NCBI GenBank assembly: GCA_003667245.1
Contig: RCNN01000402.1
Coordinates: 1-31,492 of the forward strand
Length of the DNA: 31,492 nucleotides
Direction of reading: 5' to 3'
DNA from: Heterostelium multicystogenum
Taxonomy: Eukaryota > Evosea > Eumycetozoa > Acytosteliales > Acytosteliaceae
The position numbers and the translations under genes are program-made. The notes under the pieces are model-generated. The model made no database searches, was not told the origin of the DNA, and saw nothing but the letters and a program-made list of their open reading frames with translations. Position 1 is the first letter of the stretch; each line of letters starts with the position of its first letter. Positions 1 through 10,688 of this stretch are shown here, piece after piece.

Positions 1-743
1 ACAACTGCTAACAATACAAATAATAATAATACTATTGATTTATTTTCCAACATATCTCTCTATTTCTTTCTTAGATTTTAAATTTAATTTAAAATTTCAA
101 AAAATGCATCACCAATTTTTAATTTTTATTAGTGAAGGGGCTTTAATCACCCACAAATGCCTCGTCCCATCCATCAAATTAAATAACGTTACCATCTAAT
201 TGCCAATGTTTTATCATATCACTCTCGTTATAAAACTTAATCATCACAAATATTTTAACTACATGCTATATATTGTTCACTTAATGAATGTAAGATTTAA
301 AAAATAGATATTACATCTTATTTTTAATTTTATTTACTTTTATTATATGTTTAATTTATTTAGATACTATTTAAGATTGTGTTTGAACACTTCAACCCTC
401 TGAGGACCATGAATGATAATAGTAGTGCATAGGAGTTAATTCATCACTCGATAGTGAGAATTTTTATTTATTCAGCGAATTTTATATAATTTGAAATGAA
501 AAAAGGAGAAAAACAATTGTTTGTAACAAATTTTTGTATTAGTTTTAATCAATCATGATTGATCTAATAATAATAGACACTAAACATGGCTCATCATGAT
601 TATTTACGACCTATGTTAATTAATATAAATAGTCATTTTCGTCATTTCATTTGGATTATCTTCTCTACTTGAATAAAAAATAAAAGATTAATATAAATAT
701 AATATAAATTTATCAAATAACCTTTACACCACACAGAATAAAA
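1..743. other. A+T-rich spacer, no gene seen
   Basis: No reading frame with protein-like composition was found on either strand. The stretch is strongly A+T rich, like other spacers here. It holds a perfect 16-bp palindrome, ATCAATCATGATTGAT, at 548-563 and a short hairpin (TCACT-CGAT-AGTGA) near 445-460. Both are short enough to arise by chance in such sequence. It probably contains the promoter of the leucine-rich-repeat gene that follows. Confidence 0.5.
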
Positions 744-1755
744 ATGACTATTAATTACATTGGAAGTTAATTTGTATTGATAAAATTATTGTTTGAACTC
801 CACCCCAGATGATTTCGAACGATACGACAGTATTATGAAAGATAGAATATTAAAGAGATTGTTGAATCCATGCAATCCAAGATTTTCATATAGAAACTCG
901 ACGCCTCCTGTGCCATCGCCAAAGTGGTTGGCTAACTTGGTCGACCAATAACACTACCTCGCTCGACCTCAGCTTGGTTCCTGGCCTCGTTTGCTTTCCT
1001 ACACACAGAATTCAGATAAATTCCCATTTCAATTCCTAGAGCATTGTCAATCACTCACCAGTCTTACTATTCAACTCACAATCTAATTTCACAGTTGCAC
1101 AACTCCTGCCATTCCTTCGTGTGCTGACCAAGATTAAAACATCTTGACCTTAGTCGATGTATCCGTATGAACGACACTGCAATCCACTATATAAGCTACT
1201 ACTGTTCGCAATCTGCAGTCGCTCCACCTCCAGGAGTGCATTGGTATTGCGGTTCGGTATTTCAGCGCTCAATGTCCACCACCCATGGCATTGATGCCAT
1301 TGGAGCGTGGACCTGACGGCTCGCCAGCCCCTGCACCATCTACTTTCCCAATGATGAGAATGGCATCACTCATGGAGCTTGATCTCTCTGGTTGCAAGTC
1401 AATCAACTCCAAGAATTCTTTGAACATTTTTCCTATGTCTTCCCATGCCTCAAGGAGTTCTCTTTTTGCCCAAGAACTTCCTCTCAGACGAAGATGGTTC
1501 ACTTCTCGTCCAAACATTGCCAGCATCAACACGCTCACTTGACCTCTCCTTCAACCCAATTGGATCAAAAACAATGGCATCACTAGTCCCCATCTGGAAA
1601 AGAACATGACCACTTTTAACCTACGATCACTGTCTGTTCAATATTGCCGATGCATTTCCACCAAAGATATGCAGCAACTCTGCTCTGGTCTATCAAGTAG
1701 TTTGGAGAATCTTTCAATAACAGGATGGTTCCCAAATCGACAGAAAACACCCTAA
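744..1755 (+). CDS. Leucine-rich-repeat protein, F-box/AMN1-like, frame-broken
   Basis: Read across frames, this stretch encodes cysteine-type leucine-rich repeats. Examples are HLDLSRCIRMNDTAIHYISY at about 1140-1200, NLQSLHLQECIGI at about 1210-1248, LMELDLSGCKSI at about 1375-1410, RSLDLSFNPIGS at about 1535-1570 and LRSLSVQYCRCISTKDMQQL at about 1620-1683. The last frame ends at TAA 1753-1755. Such repeats are typical of FBXL/AMN1 proteins, which often select substrates for ubiquitin ligases; that role is inference. The likely start is ATG 744, followed by a short possible intron 766-808 and a protein-like segment ending in KWLANLVDQ near 945. At least six one-base frame changes are needed. 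Several sit in homopolymers (A4 near 1136, C4 near 1589), so assembly error is as likely as decay. G+C is clearly higher than in the flanks. No F-box was confirmed. Confidence 0.6.
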
Positions 1756-2344
1756 AACAACGCCAAGAAATCATCACTTTCATCACAATCTAAAAGAGTC
1801 AGTTGCAGCATAACATAATATAGATAGAACAATCAACAGTAGTATCAACAGCTCAACAACAACCACCATGTCCATTTAAAAATCTCTGTATATATACATT
1901 CATTTCAAACATAAACAACTTATTTTATTTAAACTTCAGATAGAAGTAAAAAACAATCTAACTACAACATTTTTAATGTAATTAAGAAACATTATAAAAC
2001 ATAATCAACTTTTAATTAAGGAGATTATCTTATAATAATAATAATAATAATTAATTTCAAAGAAATCTAATCTTATTAATCTAATTTTGACTTTTATTAA
2101 TATTATTGAATATATTGTTTTAAAAAAAAAGATTACATCTGCAACGGAGCAAACCCCAGGCAGACATTAGTCATCTATTCATATTTTTTATTGTATGATA
2201 TCCAAACCCCCCGCATCCTTCATTTTACAAAAGTTTGATTTCATATTATCAAGTCACTTCATGTATTTAAAAATAAACTTAATAATAGAAATAACTTAGC
2301 GTCATAAATTAATATATATTCTCTATATTTATAACATAATAAAG
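1756..2344. other. A+T-rich spacer, no gene seen
   Basis: This is the spacer between the leucine-rich-repeat gene and the ABC1-kinase gene, both on the plus strand. It includes a short AAT/TAA triplet run at about 2031-2052. A slightly less A+T-rich patch lies at about 2140-2220 but has no extended open frame. No RNA gene was recognised. Confidence 0.45.
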
Positions 2345-4378
2345 ATGAATAGAAGTAACATTTTGTTAAAAAGTAAATATATCATCTAGATGATGCGATG
2401 ATCTCCAATGACTAATATTGTTGATTGAACATCTTTAGTTTATATTCTAGGTATAAATCCTATAGTAGCTATAGTAATAGTAATTGTAGTAATAGTTATA
2501 GTCGCTTTAATAATCACAGATCATACCATAGTAATAGTCAAAGTAGTAATAATTATAATAATAATTTTGGTTATAAAGAAAAATATAAATTATCTGATCA
2601 TTTAGCTTTAATGATGGCAAGAGTTTAGATAGATCTTCATTTTTATTGTTTGGAACTAGTTTCGCCGTTTATAATGAAGAGAAAGAATTTGGATGGCTTA
2701 GATCTTGTTTATTACCTCATGTATATTGTGATGATGACAATAGAAAACAAGTTGGACCAGGTGTTGTTGTGAACAATTCACTGGGATACCATTGAATACC
2801 ACACCCATTGTAATTCTGAATCCAATAGATGCTATGGCAACCCTTACAGACGAAACCAATCTCAATTACTAGCACCATCATTCGTCTATTACAGTTGGGC
2901 GCAATAATGCTGCCTGCCTCTGATAACATCACCATTGATCATTGTTCCAGGTGTCAACAACGCTTGGTGGTCGCTATTGCTGCGTACTATGGAATGGAGT
3001 GGAACTTGTTGGATCAAGTTTGGCCAATGGATATCCACCAGACCAGACCTCTTCCCAAAAGTTTTATGTGAAAAGTTTGAGATGCTTCACAACAAGTGTC
3101 CATCACACAGCTATGAATACACCAAAAAATCCATTGAAAATACTTTCAACAAAAAATATCGAAGACCTCTTCCTTTACTTTGATGAGGAACCCATGGCAT
3201 CCGGAGCAGTTGCGCAGGTACATAAAGGTGTGAACAACAATGGATCTGTTGTGGTCGTCAAGGTTTTGCATCCGAATGTACAATATTACATTAAAACCGA
3301 TTTTACAATCATCTATACAGCACTCTGGTTATTCAGCAAAATGCCAGGAATGAAATGGCTTTCACTTCCGGAATCAGTTTTGGAATTTGGAAAATCAATT
3401 GATGAAACAGGTTGATCTCACCCTGGAGGCTCAACATCTCTCAACTTTTATAAATAATTTTAAGAGCAACCACGAAGTCGTATTCCCCAAACCATGCTAT
3501 CCATTGGTATGTTACAAAACTATCCAAAATTTATTATTAAAACATCACTATTTACTTACAATTCAATAACCTATAGGTTGCTAAAAATGTTTTGGTCGAA
3601 ACATTTGAACCTGGTGAACCTATAATGGATTATATTAGTACGAACAGTCCATTCAATCCAACATTGGCAAGAATAGGTTTGGATGCATATTTGCAAATGA
3701 TGTTGGTCGACAATTTCATTCATGCCGATTTGCATCCTGGAAATGTGTTGGTGCGTGATCCTACTCTTCACAGAAGGTCACAATTCCACCCAGAGCAACA
3801 GTCGAATCAGTTGCTCATCACCAAACAACACCACGCAAATCCACACATGATTGTGCTAAAGACATTGGATATGCAAAGAAAAGCTGGTTCACTTCCAAAA
3901 TTGGTTTTACTTGATGTTGGACTTGTAACAGAGTTGGAAGCAACAGATAAATCACATTTCAAAGAATTATTTACCGAAGTCGTAAAAGGAAATGGCAAAG
4001 CAGGTGCGGAACTAATCATTAAATATGCAAAAGAAGCACAGTGTTCTGAGCAAGAAATTTGTAAGTAATTGACAATCCACATTTAAGAAATGTTGATATT
4101 TACTCCTAAAATTAGTTGAATTTAAGGAAAAGATGGGAGATATATTTAATAAGGTACAAAACAGCAAGCTTAGTGAAATTAATGTTGGACACCTGATGAG
4201 TCAGATTCTAAGTTTGGTGAGAGAATATCATGTAAAGTTGGAGAGTAATTTCGCTACACTAGTCATGGGAACCATCGTTCTTGAGGGTCTTGGTAAGCAG
4301 TTGGACCCAAATATAAGTCTTTTTGAAAGCATCGATTCCATTCCTTTTCCATCGTCAGACTTCCTATATTCTACCTGA
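2345..4378 (+). CDS. ABC1/UbiB-family atypical kinase, ADCK2-like
   Basis: This is a member of the ABC1 (UbiB/COQ8/ADCK) atypical kinase family, usually mitochondrial and linked to coenzyme Q or lipid metabolism. Motifs run in order: WIKFGQWISTRPDLFP (KxGQ-type) near 3020, ASGAVAQVHKG near 3200 (Ala-rich nucleotide loop), a lysine in VVVVKVLHP near 3260, QVDLTLEA near 3415, DNFIHADLHPGNVLV near 3710 (catalytic loop) and LVLLDVGLV near 3905 in the DFG position. Two introns are clear: 3507-3576 (phase 0) and 4061-4115 (phase 1). Single-base breaks occur in A6 at 3151-3156 (one A short) and A4 at 3391-3394 (one A extra), with another near 2905-2920. The N-terminus is uncertain. ATG 2345 (MNRSNILLK) is a possible mitochondrial start, and a low-complexity Ser/Asn/Tyr segment lies at about 2450-2630, but splicing there is unresolved. 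ADCK2-like is judged from the overall pattern. Confidence 0.8.
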
Positions 4379-4791
4379 ATTCTATCGTTATCTAATTAGA
4401 CCAAAAGAAACCATATGAAACAACATCAACACCAGCTCAACAAGAATAAAGACAATTATATTTGATCGATTGATTGATTGGTTTCTTACTATATGTAATC
4501 TCTCTTTTGTATTTTATTATGATTATTATTAAAAGAATCCATACCGTTTGTTTTTAACATATACAAAAAGATTAGGGTTTGAGATTTGCTGTCGTGTATT
4601 GGGATGGGGTTTAAGAGTAGGCTCCTGGTTTCATTTTAAATAGTCTGCTCTGTTTCTGGTCTGGTTATGTTATATGTCGATCTTAGAGGTGAGGTGGTGA
4701 TTTGTAATAGTTACTTAAATAGGAGGTTTTGTAGCTGGATAATCCGAATTTCAAAGTTTACTTGATCTCAAAGCTGTATTGTAACAAACCT
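4379..4791. other. Convergent 3' flanks
   Basis: The plus-strand ABC1 gene and the minus-strand BuGZ gene converge on this stretch. It should hold both 3' untranslated regions and polyadenylation signals. AATAAA-like hexamers occur near 4445 on the plus strand. No additional coding exon was recognised. Confidence 0.5.
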
Positions 4792-6037
4792 TTAATGAAC
4801 TTGCTGTTTCGAATATCTTGGTAACAATGCTCTTTTCTCTTCCTATATATTGATAATGGTATGACAGGGTAAGATGTGATTCTTTACTATTTCAATTTGA
4901 AGATAGAATAGTCTGTGATTGACAAATAAAATCATCCAATGTGTCAAATGTACTTACCATTGAAATAAGATCATCCGTGTATACTAAATGTGTTCCTGGT
5001 ACTTGATTGTGTATGATTACTGGTGCTGCTTTAACAATAGTGGTTGGTTTAGCAGGCGTACTTATATTACTTGCAATGCTTGTGCCGTTACTGCTGTTTG
5101 ATGGTGGAGGTGGTGGGGGAGTATCGCTATAGTTGTTAGATGTTGTTCCATTAGAGGGAGGTGGAGGTGGAGGTGGTGAGGCTGATGATGGAGGTGGAGG
5201 TGGTGATGTTGATGGAGGTGGAGGTGGAGGTGGTGAAGCTGATGAAGGTGGTGGAGGTGGTGGCTGTATACCGTTGGGGGGTGGAGGTGGTAATATACCG
5301 GGTTGCATATGTGCAGGCATGCCTGGTGGCAATTTAAACATTGGTGGGAATTTCATCATAGGGTTGATGGGGAATTGTATTGGTTGATTTGGTATCAATC
5401 CACCAGGGGGTGGTGGTGGTAAGTTGTAGTTGTATGGATTCGGCATCCACGGATTAGGCCTATATTATTATGTTAGTAAAGGTCCAATCTACAATCAAAT
5501 TAACTAATCTCTTGTTAAAATACATACATATTGGGAAGGGGCATTGGCATACCGTAAGCTGGTGCACCAGGAGGAGCGCCAGGTGGTCTAAACTGAGGAT
5601 TAAAACTAGGTGGTTGTTGTGGGTGGTTGGTTTTTGGTTTTTTCTCTACTGGTCTTCCATCATCATCTTCTTCAGGTATACCTTCCATACCATATATTTC
5701 ATATTCGACACTATCTCTTCCTGGTTTTGAATTTGGTACTCTAAATATTACAATGGTGAAGTTCAGAGTTAGTTAAACTGCATCTGCAACCGATTGTATT
5801 ACTAAACGAGCAAAGCTCGATAGTCAAATAAAACAATAATACATACTTTGTTAAAGCTTCTTTATGTACGGTTTGAACATGTACAACCATACCGCTTGCG
5901 CTAGCCAACTTTCGACTGCAATGTGGGCACTTGAAATGACGAGCCTTTTGATGTTGGATCAGAATCTTTTCATCTTCAAATGTTCTTTCGCAATACCAGC
6001 AGTATGGCTTCTCATTTCCCTTCTTCTTCTTTCCCAT
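4792..6037 (-). CDS. BuGZ/ZNF207 homologue, zinc-finger BUB3-binding protein
   Basis: This is the homologue of BuGZ/ZNF207, a microtubule-associated nuclear protein that binds and stabilises the spindle-checkpoint protein BUB3. Four exons join in frame: 5847-6037, 5528-5740, 4958-5459 and 4792-4842, with introns of 106, 68 and 115 nt. They give 318 residues with no frame break. Residues 11-60 form two C2H2 zinc fingers (C13, C16, H29, H34; C37, C40, H53, H58) opening [10 protein letters not shown]. After them comes the family signature IYGMEGIPE. The middle is a long proline-rich low-complexity region (runs of P5-P7). The C-terminus carries the GLEBS BUB3-binding motif, DDLISM then [10 protein letters not shown]. 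The 115-nt intron falls exactly between ISM and the Glu-Glu pair, so a single-exon reading would lose the motif. The start is the only ATG in front of the first finger and sits in a lysine-rich MGKKKKG context. It is transcribed away from the helicase gene. Confidence 0.9.
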
Positions 6038-7010
6038 ATCTCTTTTTAATTTAAGTTAAATGACTGAATTTTGCTGAAACAATAAAAAAATAAACTAAAC
6101 TCAAATTATTAACAGTCGATATTTGAAAATAAAAAAAAATAAATTTAAATTTTCAAAAAAATTGAATTAAAAAATAAATTTAATATTTATTTCAATGATT
6201 TGAAAGTAATGTCCAAGAACCTGACTAATCCAACTTCGATTAGTTTCTATTTGATCAAATAGATCATGATTGATTGTACTTTATATTTCAGTTATATTGT
6301 AGTATATAACCAAGAGAGACCTAAGATATATTTAATTTTCACTATGTTTCAACCTTTAGTTCATGGATATCTGTTGTTTCGATAATTTTGGAAATAGATA
6401 ATTTTTCATCCATTCTCAATTATAATTATATTATATGTGTCTTAAATATATACCTTTTTCTATTGTGGAACTTTTAAATAAATTTAAAAAATTTCCAACT
6501 TTGACTTTTAATTGAATTCCTATCAACCAAGATTTCCACTACACCAATTTATTGTTATCGAAAATTGACTTTTTCATATTAATTATTAAACATAATAAAA
6601 TATATTAATATTCATTTTATATTTGATCAAAACAAAAAACAGTTTTGTTTTTGTATTATATTTAGAGTCTAAATACAACTAAAAAAGAAAGACAATCTCC
6701 TAAAATGATAATCACTAAATCGACAAGAAATGTAGGTATAAAATGAACTCAAAATGATACATTATTCTGTAGTGCGAGCTAAGTGAGTGGCACAGAAATT
6801 AGGTGTTGATATGTTTCAAATTATATCAATAAATAAAATTACCAATTTGTTAAAAATAACTCTATTTTTCCTTATTGAAATTCAAACAGTGTAGTGGCTG
6901 TTAAAGATTTTCATATTTTGTTTGTTTACGATACCCCACCACCCGAATGCGAAACTATTTGAGTAGTAGGACAAAGAAGCGAATAGATATATATATTCAA
7001 CTACATACAA
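6038..7010. promoter_or_regulatory. Divergent promoter region, BuGZ and helicase genes
   Basis: About 970 bases separate the divergent starts of the BuGZ (minus) and DEAD-box helicase (plus) genes, so both promoters should lie here. The stretch is very A+T rich, with poly-A and poly-T runs near 6120-6180. A run of TATATA sits at 6986-6995, just before the helicase ATG. A patch of more balanced composition at about 6765-6810 has no open frame and does not fold like a tRNA by eye. No factor-binding motif is claimed. Confidence 0.4.
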
Positions 7011-9176
7011 ATGAATGACAATGGATTAAATGAAAGTAGTAATATTAAGAATCATGAGGGTCGCAGACAAAGAACACTTGATGTACAGGTTGATGACTCT
7101 CATTCCATTGAGTTCAGTGAGATGATGCTGTCGCCTGAGACCCTCGATGGTCTGAAGCAGTGTGGTTTCCTCAAGCCTTCTCCTATACAGGTGCATGCTA
7201 TACCGCTCGCGCTGACTGGTAGAGATGTCATTGCTCAGGCAAAATCGGGTACCGGCAAGACAGTGGTATTCAGTGTTGTTGCCCTTGAAACCGTCCTCAA
7301 GTTGCGCACTGCTCCTGTCCCTTGCGACAGACCCGAGCTGCTGGACATGGACGACGAGAGCTATGCTGCTGCCATATCAGGTGTTCCACGTCGTCCAGTT
7401 GTCATGATTATCTCGCCAACTCGTGAGATTGCTGTGCAGTCTTGTGAAGTTGTTCAGCAGCTATCAAAGTCGATCAAATATATCAAAGCAGCTTCATTTA
7501 TTGGTGGACTGCGGGAGGCAGATGACAGACAGCGACTTTCGGGCTGCCAAATAGTTGTTGGAACACCAGGACGTATCCGTTCGCTTATCGAATCCCTCAC
7601 ACTTCGCACTGACGACATAAAGCTGCTCATCCTAGATGAAGCAGACAAGCTGTTGGACCTTGGTTTCAGTAAGGATATAAATTGGCTGCATCGTGCCTTG
7701 CCTGTAAATCAGCGACAAACACTGGCACTATCAGCGACCTATCCTGCATCAGTCTTGAACGTTGTGAAAGCTTATATGCGTCCAGATGTAATGGAGGTTC
7801 GTGTTGGATCGGACACACCATCATTAACTGGAATCAAGCAGTACTATCAATTCGTCGAAAATCCAGCAATCAGCTACCAAGCATTCAAAGAGAAGATTAG
7901 CTCATTGTTGCTATTGCTCGAGCAGGTTGGATTCTACCAAGCAATAGTCTTTGTAAGCGGACGACAACGTGCCGAAGAGGTGTGCAAGCAGCTTGTACGC
8001 AAAAGTTGGCCCACTAGGTATATAGCAGGTGCTATGGAGCAGAAAGAGCGGTTGGCTATCATGCAGGAGCTAAAGGATTTCAAGCTTAGAGTGTTGGTAT
8101 CTACTGACCTCATTTCACGTGGCATCGATATTGAACGTGTCAACTTGGTGGTCAACATTGATATGCCAAGAGATTATGAGACCTATTTCCACAGAATAGG
8201 AAGAACTGGTAGATTTGGAACCTATGGTGTATCAGTTAGTTTTGTATCAAAGAATTCAGAACAAGACATAGAGTTTTTGCGTGAGCTACGCGAGAGATAC
8301 AATGTGAATCTATTGTTACGAAAAGACAATGACCCAATCCCTGAGCATTACTATACGTATCAGTTCACAAATGACGAAGAAACAAAGTCATTGGAATCAC
8401 TAAAGTTAAAGCAGATTCAGTTGCAACAGAAACAAGCTGAGAAAGATCAAATCAATCAATTAAAAAAATTAAAGATAAATGATGATGAAGTAGAAAATGA
8501 AGAATACTCTGATCAAGAATATGAAGATGGTGAAGAGGAGTATGAGGAAGGAGAAGAAGAATACTATGATGAAGAGTATTATGACGAAGAGGAAGTGGAA
8601 GATGGAGATTATCTATATGACGATCAAGAAAATGAAGAGGAGTATGAATCATTCGATAATGAAGATGATGATTCAGGCTATGAAGAAGAGGAAGAAGATG
8701 CAAATGAAGAGGTTGGCTCAGGAGAATCGGAAGAAAAGGAGCAAGATGTTCAAAATCAATATAGTTTTAATAATCACGCAGCTAATATGAAGCAAAGATA
8801 TCCAACACAAGTAAACCCATCGAGTTTAAATCGATCCACTTTAAACAGTGCAAAAAGTGATGGAAAGAGTTGTTATGGTGAGAGTCATTTGATCCAAAAT
8901 AAGAAATGGGATGATTATCTTCATTATGTAAATAGCTATTCAAATTACAACAATAACTACAGTTATTTAATATCGAGTCATCCTGACTATACTCATCCCA
9001 ACGCATCAACTTATAATCATCATTGCACTTGTAGATATTGTCCAATTAAGCAACATCTTAATATATATAATACCCATTATCAACAATATTATAATCACTA
9101 TCAACAACAACATCGACCACAAATTTATAATCACAATCATTTTAATAATTATTATTCCCAATACACCCAACAATAA
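7011..9176 (+). CDS. DEAD-box RNA helicase, DDX20/Gemin3-like
   Basis: This is a 721-residue, intronless, fully open DEAD-box RNA helicase. The sequence between FSEMMLSPETLDGL and the Q motif (GFLKPSPIQ, residues 52-60) resembles DDX20/Gemin3, the helicase of the SMN complex that assembles spliceosomal snRNPs. Motifs in order are I AKSGTGKT (77-84), Ia PTREIAVQ (136-143), Ib TPGR (185-188), II DEAD (209-212), III SAT (241-243), V STDLISRGID (364-373) and VI HRIGRTGRFG (394-403). All catalytic residues are present. Between motifs I and Ia there is an unusual insert of about 25-30 residues (about 97-128). After the helicase core come a Gln/Lys-rich coiled segment (about 460-490), an extremely acidic Glu/Asp/Tyr tract (about 490-590) and a Tyr/Asn/His/Gln-rich tail (about 640-721). 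Assignment to DDX20 rather than another DEAD-box class rests on the N-terminal half. Confidence 0.85.
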   Translation: MNDNGLNESSNIKNHEGRRQRTLDVQVDDSHSIEFSEMMLSPETLDGLKQCGFLKPSPIQVHAIPLALTGRDVIAQAKSGTGKTVVFSVVALETVLKLRTAPVPCDRPELLDMDDESYAAAISGVPRRPVVMIISPTREIAVQSCEVVQQLSKSIKYIKAASFIGGLREADDRQRLSGCQIVVGTPGRIRSLIESLTLRTDDIKLLILDEADKLLDLGFSKDINWLHRALPVNQRQTLALSATYPASVLNVVKAYMRPDVMEVRVGSDTPSLTGIKQYYQFVENPAISYQAFKEKISSLLLLLEQVGFYQAIVFVSGRQRAEEVCKQLVRKSWPTRYIAGAMEQKERLAIMQELKDFKLRVLVSTDLISRGIDIERVNLVVNIDMPRDYETYFHRIGRTGRFGTYGVSVSFVSKNSEQDIEFLRELRERYNVNLLLRKDNDPIPEHYYTYQFTNDEETKSLESLKLKQIQLQQKQAEKDQINQLKKLKINDDEVENEEYSDQEYEDGEEEYEEGEEEYYDEEYYDEEEVEDGDYLYDDQENEEEYESFDNEDDDSGYEEEEEDANEEVGSGESEEKEQDVQNQYSFNNHAANMKQRYPTQVNPSSLNRSTLNSAKSDGKSCYGESHLIQNKKWDDYLHYVNSYSNYNNNYSYLISSHPDYTHPNASTYNHHCTCRYCPIKQHLNIYNTHYQQYYNHYQQQHRPQIYNHNHFNNYYSQYTQQ

Positions 9177-10490
9177 TAATAATAAAGTATAAAACAGATA
9201 ATAATAATATCTTCCTTAAATAGTTGTTAGTCCTTAACTATCGATTATCTTATCATCCTTTGATTCATTTATGAGTGACTGACTGACTGATTGCAATTGA
9301 GCTATCACAATTTTAGTATTCCACAGTAAACAATTATTTTAGTTGTAAATTTGTCTCGTTAAATTTGTGGTGGTGGTTGTGGTAGGTTGTGGTGAGGGTG
9401 AAGATAAAATATGTTTATAAATTTAAGAGTCATAATTGTCAGATGTGATTGATATTCACCTGATCATGATCATTATTAATATTGGAAATATTCATCAATT
9501 AATTATTGAATGTGTCTAATTCTTTGAGGGATTCAATATTATCAATTCCCAACTTAATTAATTATTGATAAAGATATTAAATTGTAGTACTTGTATAATG
9601 AAATTCCAATTTCATTGGAATGCTTTTATTAATGGGTATACATATGGAGATCAAATATAGACATGAATGACTCAGTAAATATCGGTATATTTTAGGTATT
9701 ATTAATATATACATTGATGGAATCAATTTCTTTTTCATAGATGATCATTAAGTTATTATCATAATATTTTGTTTCAAATAATTCAAAGACCTGTATCTTT
9801 TAGATCATTTCCATATTATTATTTATACGAAAGATGAGCATTTATTTGTAAGTAGTAATATAAATATATAAATAATAAAATAGTTATTAATTACAATATT
9901 AAGATGCTCTATCTAGAAACAACTCATTTAATATTGGCTTTAAACCTATTAAAAGGATGGCTGACAGGAGGTTCGAACAAATTGAAGACATAGGGAATAT
10001 AATTAATACATTTTCAGATAATCTTTACATAGTTGTCGATCAATTAGCTATATATGAATATAATGGCATTGAGTATTAATTATCTTTTTAAATTTGTAAA
10101 ATACTAAATGGACACGAGTCCACTTTACAATAAACTTATTCCATTAAATAAGGAGCATAAGTATTTGTATTAAGATTATTTTAGTTTGGTTATTATTTAA
10201 AATCCAATGGAATTTCTACAAAAAAAATGTTTGGATGAAGTTATCTTATATATCTTTGATCTAAAGACAACTTTAGACCATATAAAATAAATAATAAATA
10301 AAGTTTTATTTAAAAATTGGAGGAGTTCTGGATTGTATTTGATTTGTACATGGGAATTCATCGAAATGTAGGGAGAAAAACATTTGCTCTTAATAAATAT
10401 TATATGTATCTTAAATATAGTAAATGTTAATATATATTTTTAAATTGTATTTGACTTCAAATTATAATTACCTATATTATTAAAAATATT
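9177..10490. other. Long spacer with one weak coding-like stretch
   Basis: This spacer of about 1.3 kb lies between the helicase gene and a small minus-strand gene, so it is flanked by two 3' ends. It holds a G/T-rich tract, GTGGTGGTTGTGGTAGGTTG and following, at about 9368-9400. An open stretch of about 60 codons lies on the plus strand at 9903-10079, preceded by an AG that could be a splice acceptor. I cannot assign it or find a convincing upstream exon. The rest is A+T-rich and shows nothing recognisable. Confidence 0.4.
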
Positions 10491-10688
10491 TTATCGTAAA
10501 AGCTTTGAAGATTCTTGATTTTTCGATAAACCAGGTCCATAAGAATGAGGTGTTGACTTTGTCAAAGTGTCATCAATTGGAGGACGGTATGTAATTGGTT
10601 CAGGTTCCTTCTTTAAATTTCTCTTTGGAAAGAAAAGCTCGTCATTCTTTGGATTCTTTAATAGTCTTGAGTAAATATAATATTCCAT
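10491..10688 (-). CDS. Small unknown protein, 65 residues
   Basis: This is a single open frame of 65 residues in an otherwise A+T-rich region. Its first codon lies in an AAAAATGG context, good for dictyostelids. The composition is protein-like: a basic N-terminal half with KNPKNDELFFPKRNLKKEPE, then a Pro/Thr/Ser-rich part ending in SKLLR and TAA. No signal peptide, membrane segment or known motif is visible. Small single-exon proteins of this size are often organelle or ribosome accessory subunits, but nothing here shows that. It could also be the last exon of a longer gene whose upstream exon lies around 10860-10970, where a G+C-richer island occurs. Confidence 0.5.
   Translation of the reverse strand: MEYYIYSRLLKNPKNDELFFPKRNLKKEPEPITYRPPIDDTLTKSTPHSYGPGLSKNQESSKLLR

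Noticed and set aside
149..156. ACCCACAA, matching the dictyostelid small-RNA upstream element
   Set aside because: An 8-bp degenerate match is expected by chance, and no class I RNA or snRNA body is recognisable about 60 nt downstream.
5133..5387. Glycine-rich open frame on the plus strand
   Set aside because: It is the complement of the proline-rich region of the BuGZ homologue.
8452..8703. His/Leu-rich minus-strand frame
   Set aside because: It is antisense to the acidic tract of the DDX20-like helicase and has no start context or neighbouring exons.
9368..9400. G/T-rich tract as possible telomere-like repeat
   Set aside because: It is short and irregular, lies between two ordinary genes and is not a tandem array.
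9955..9980. AGGTTCGAAC resembling a tRNA T-loop
   Set aside because: No acceptor stem, D-arm or anticodon arm can be drawn around it.
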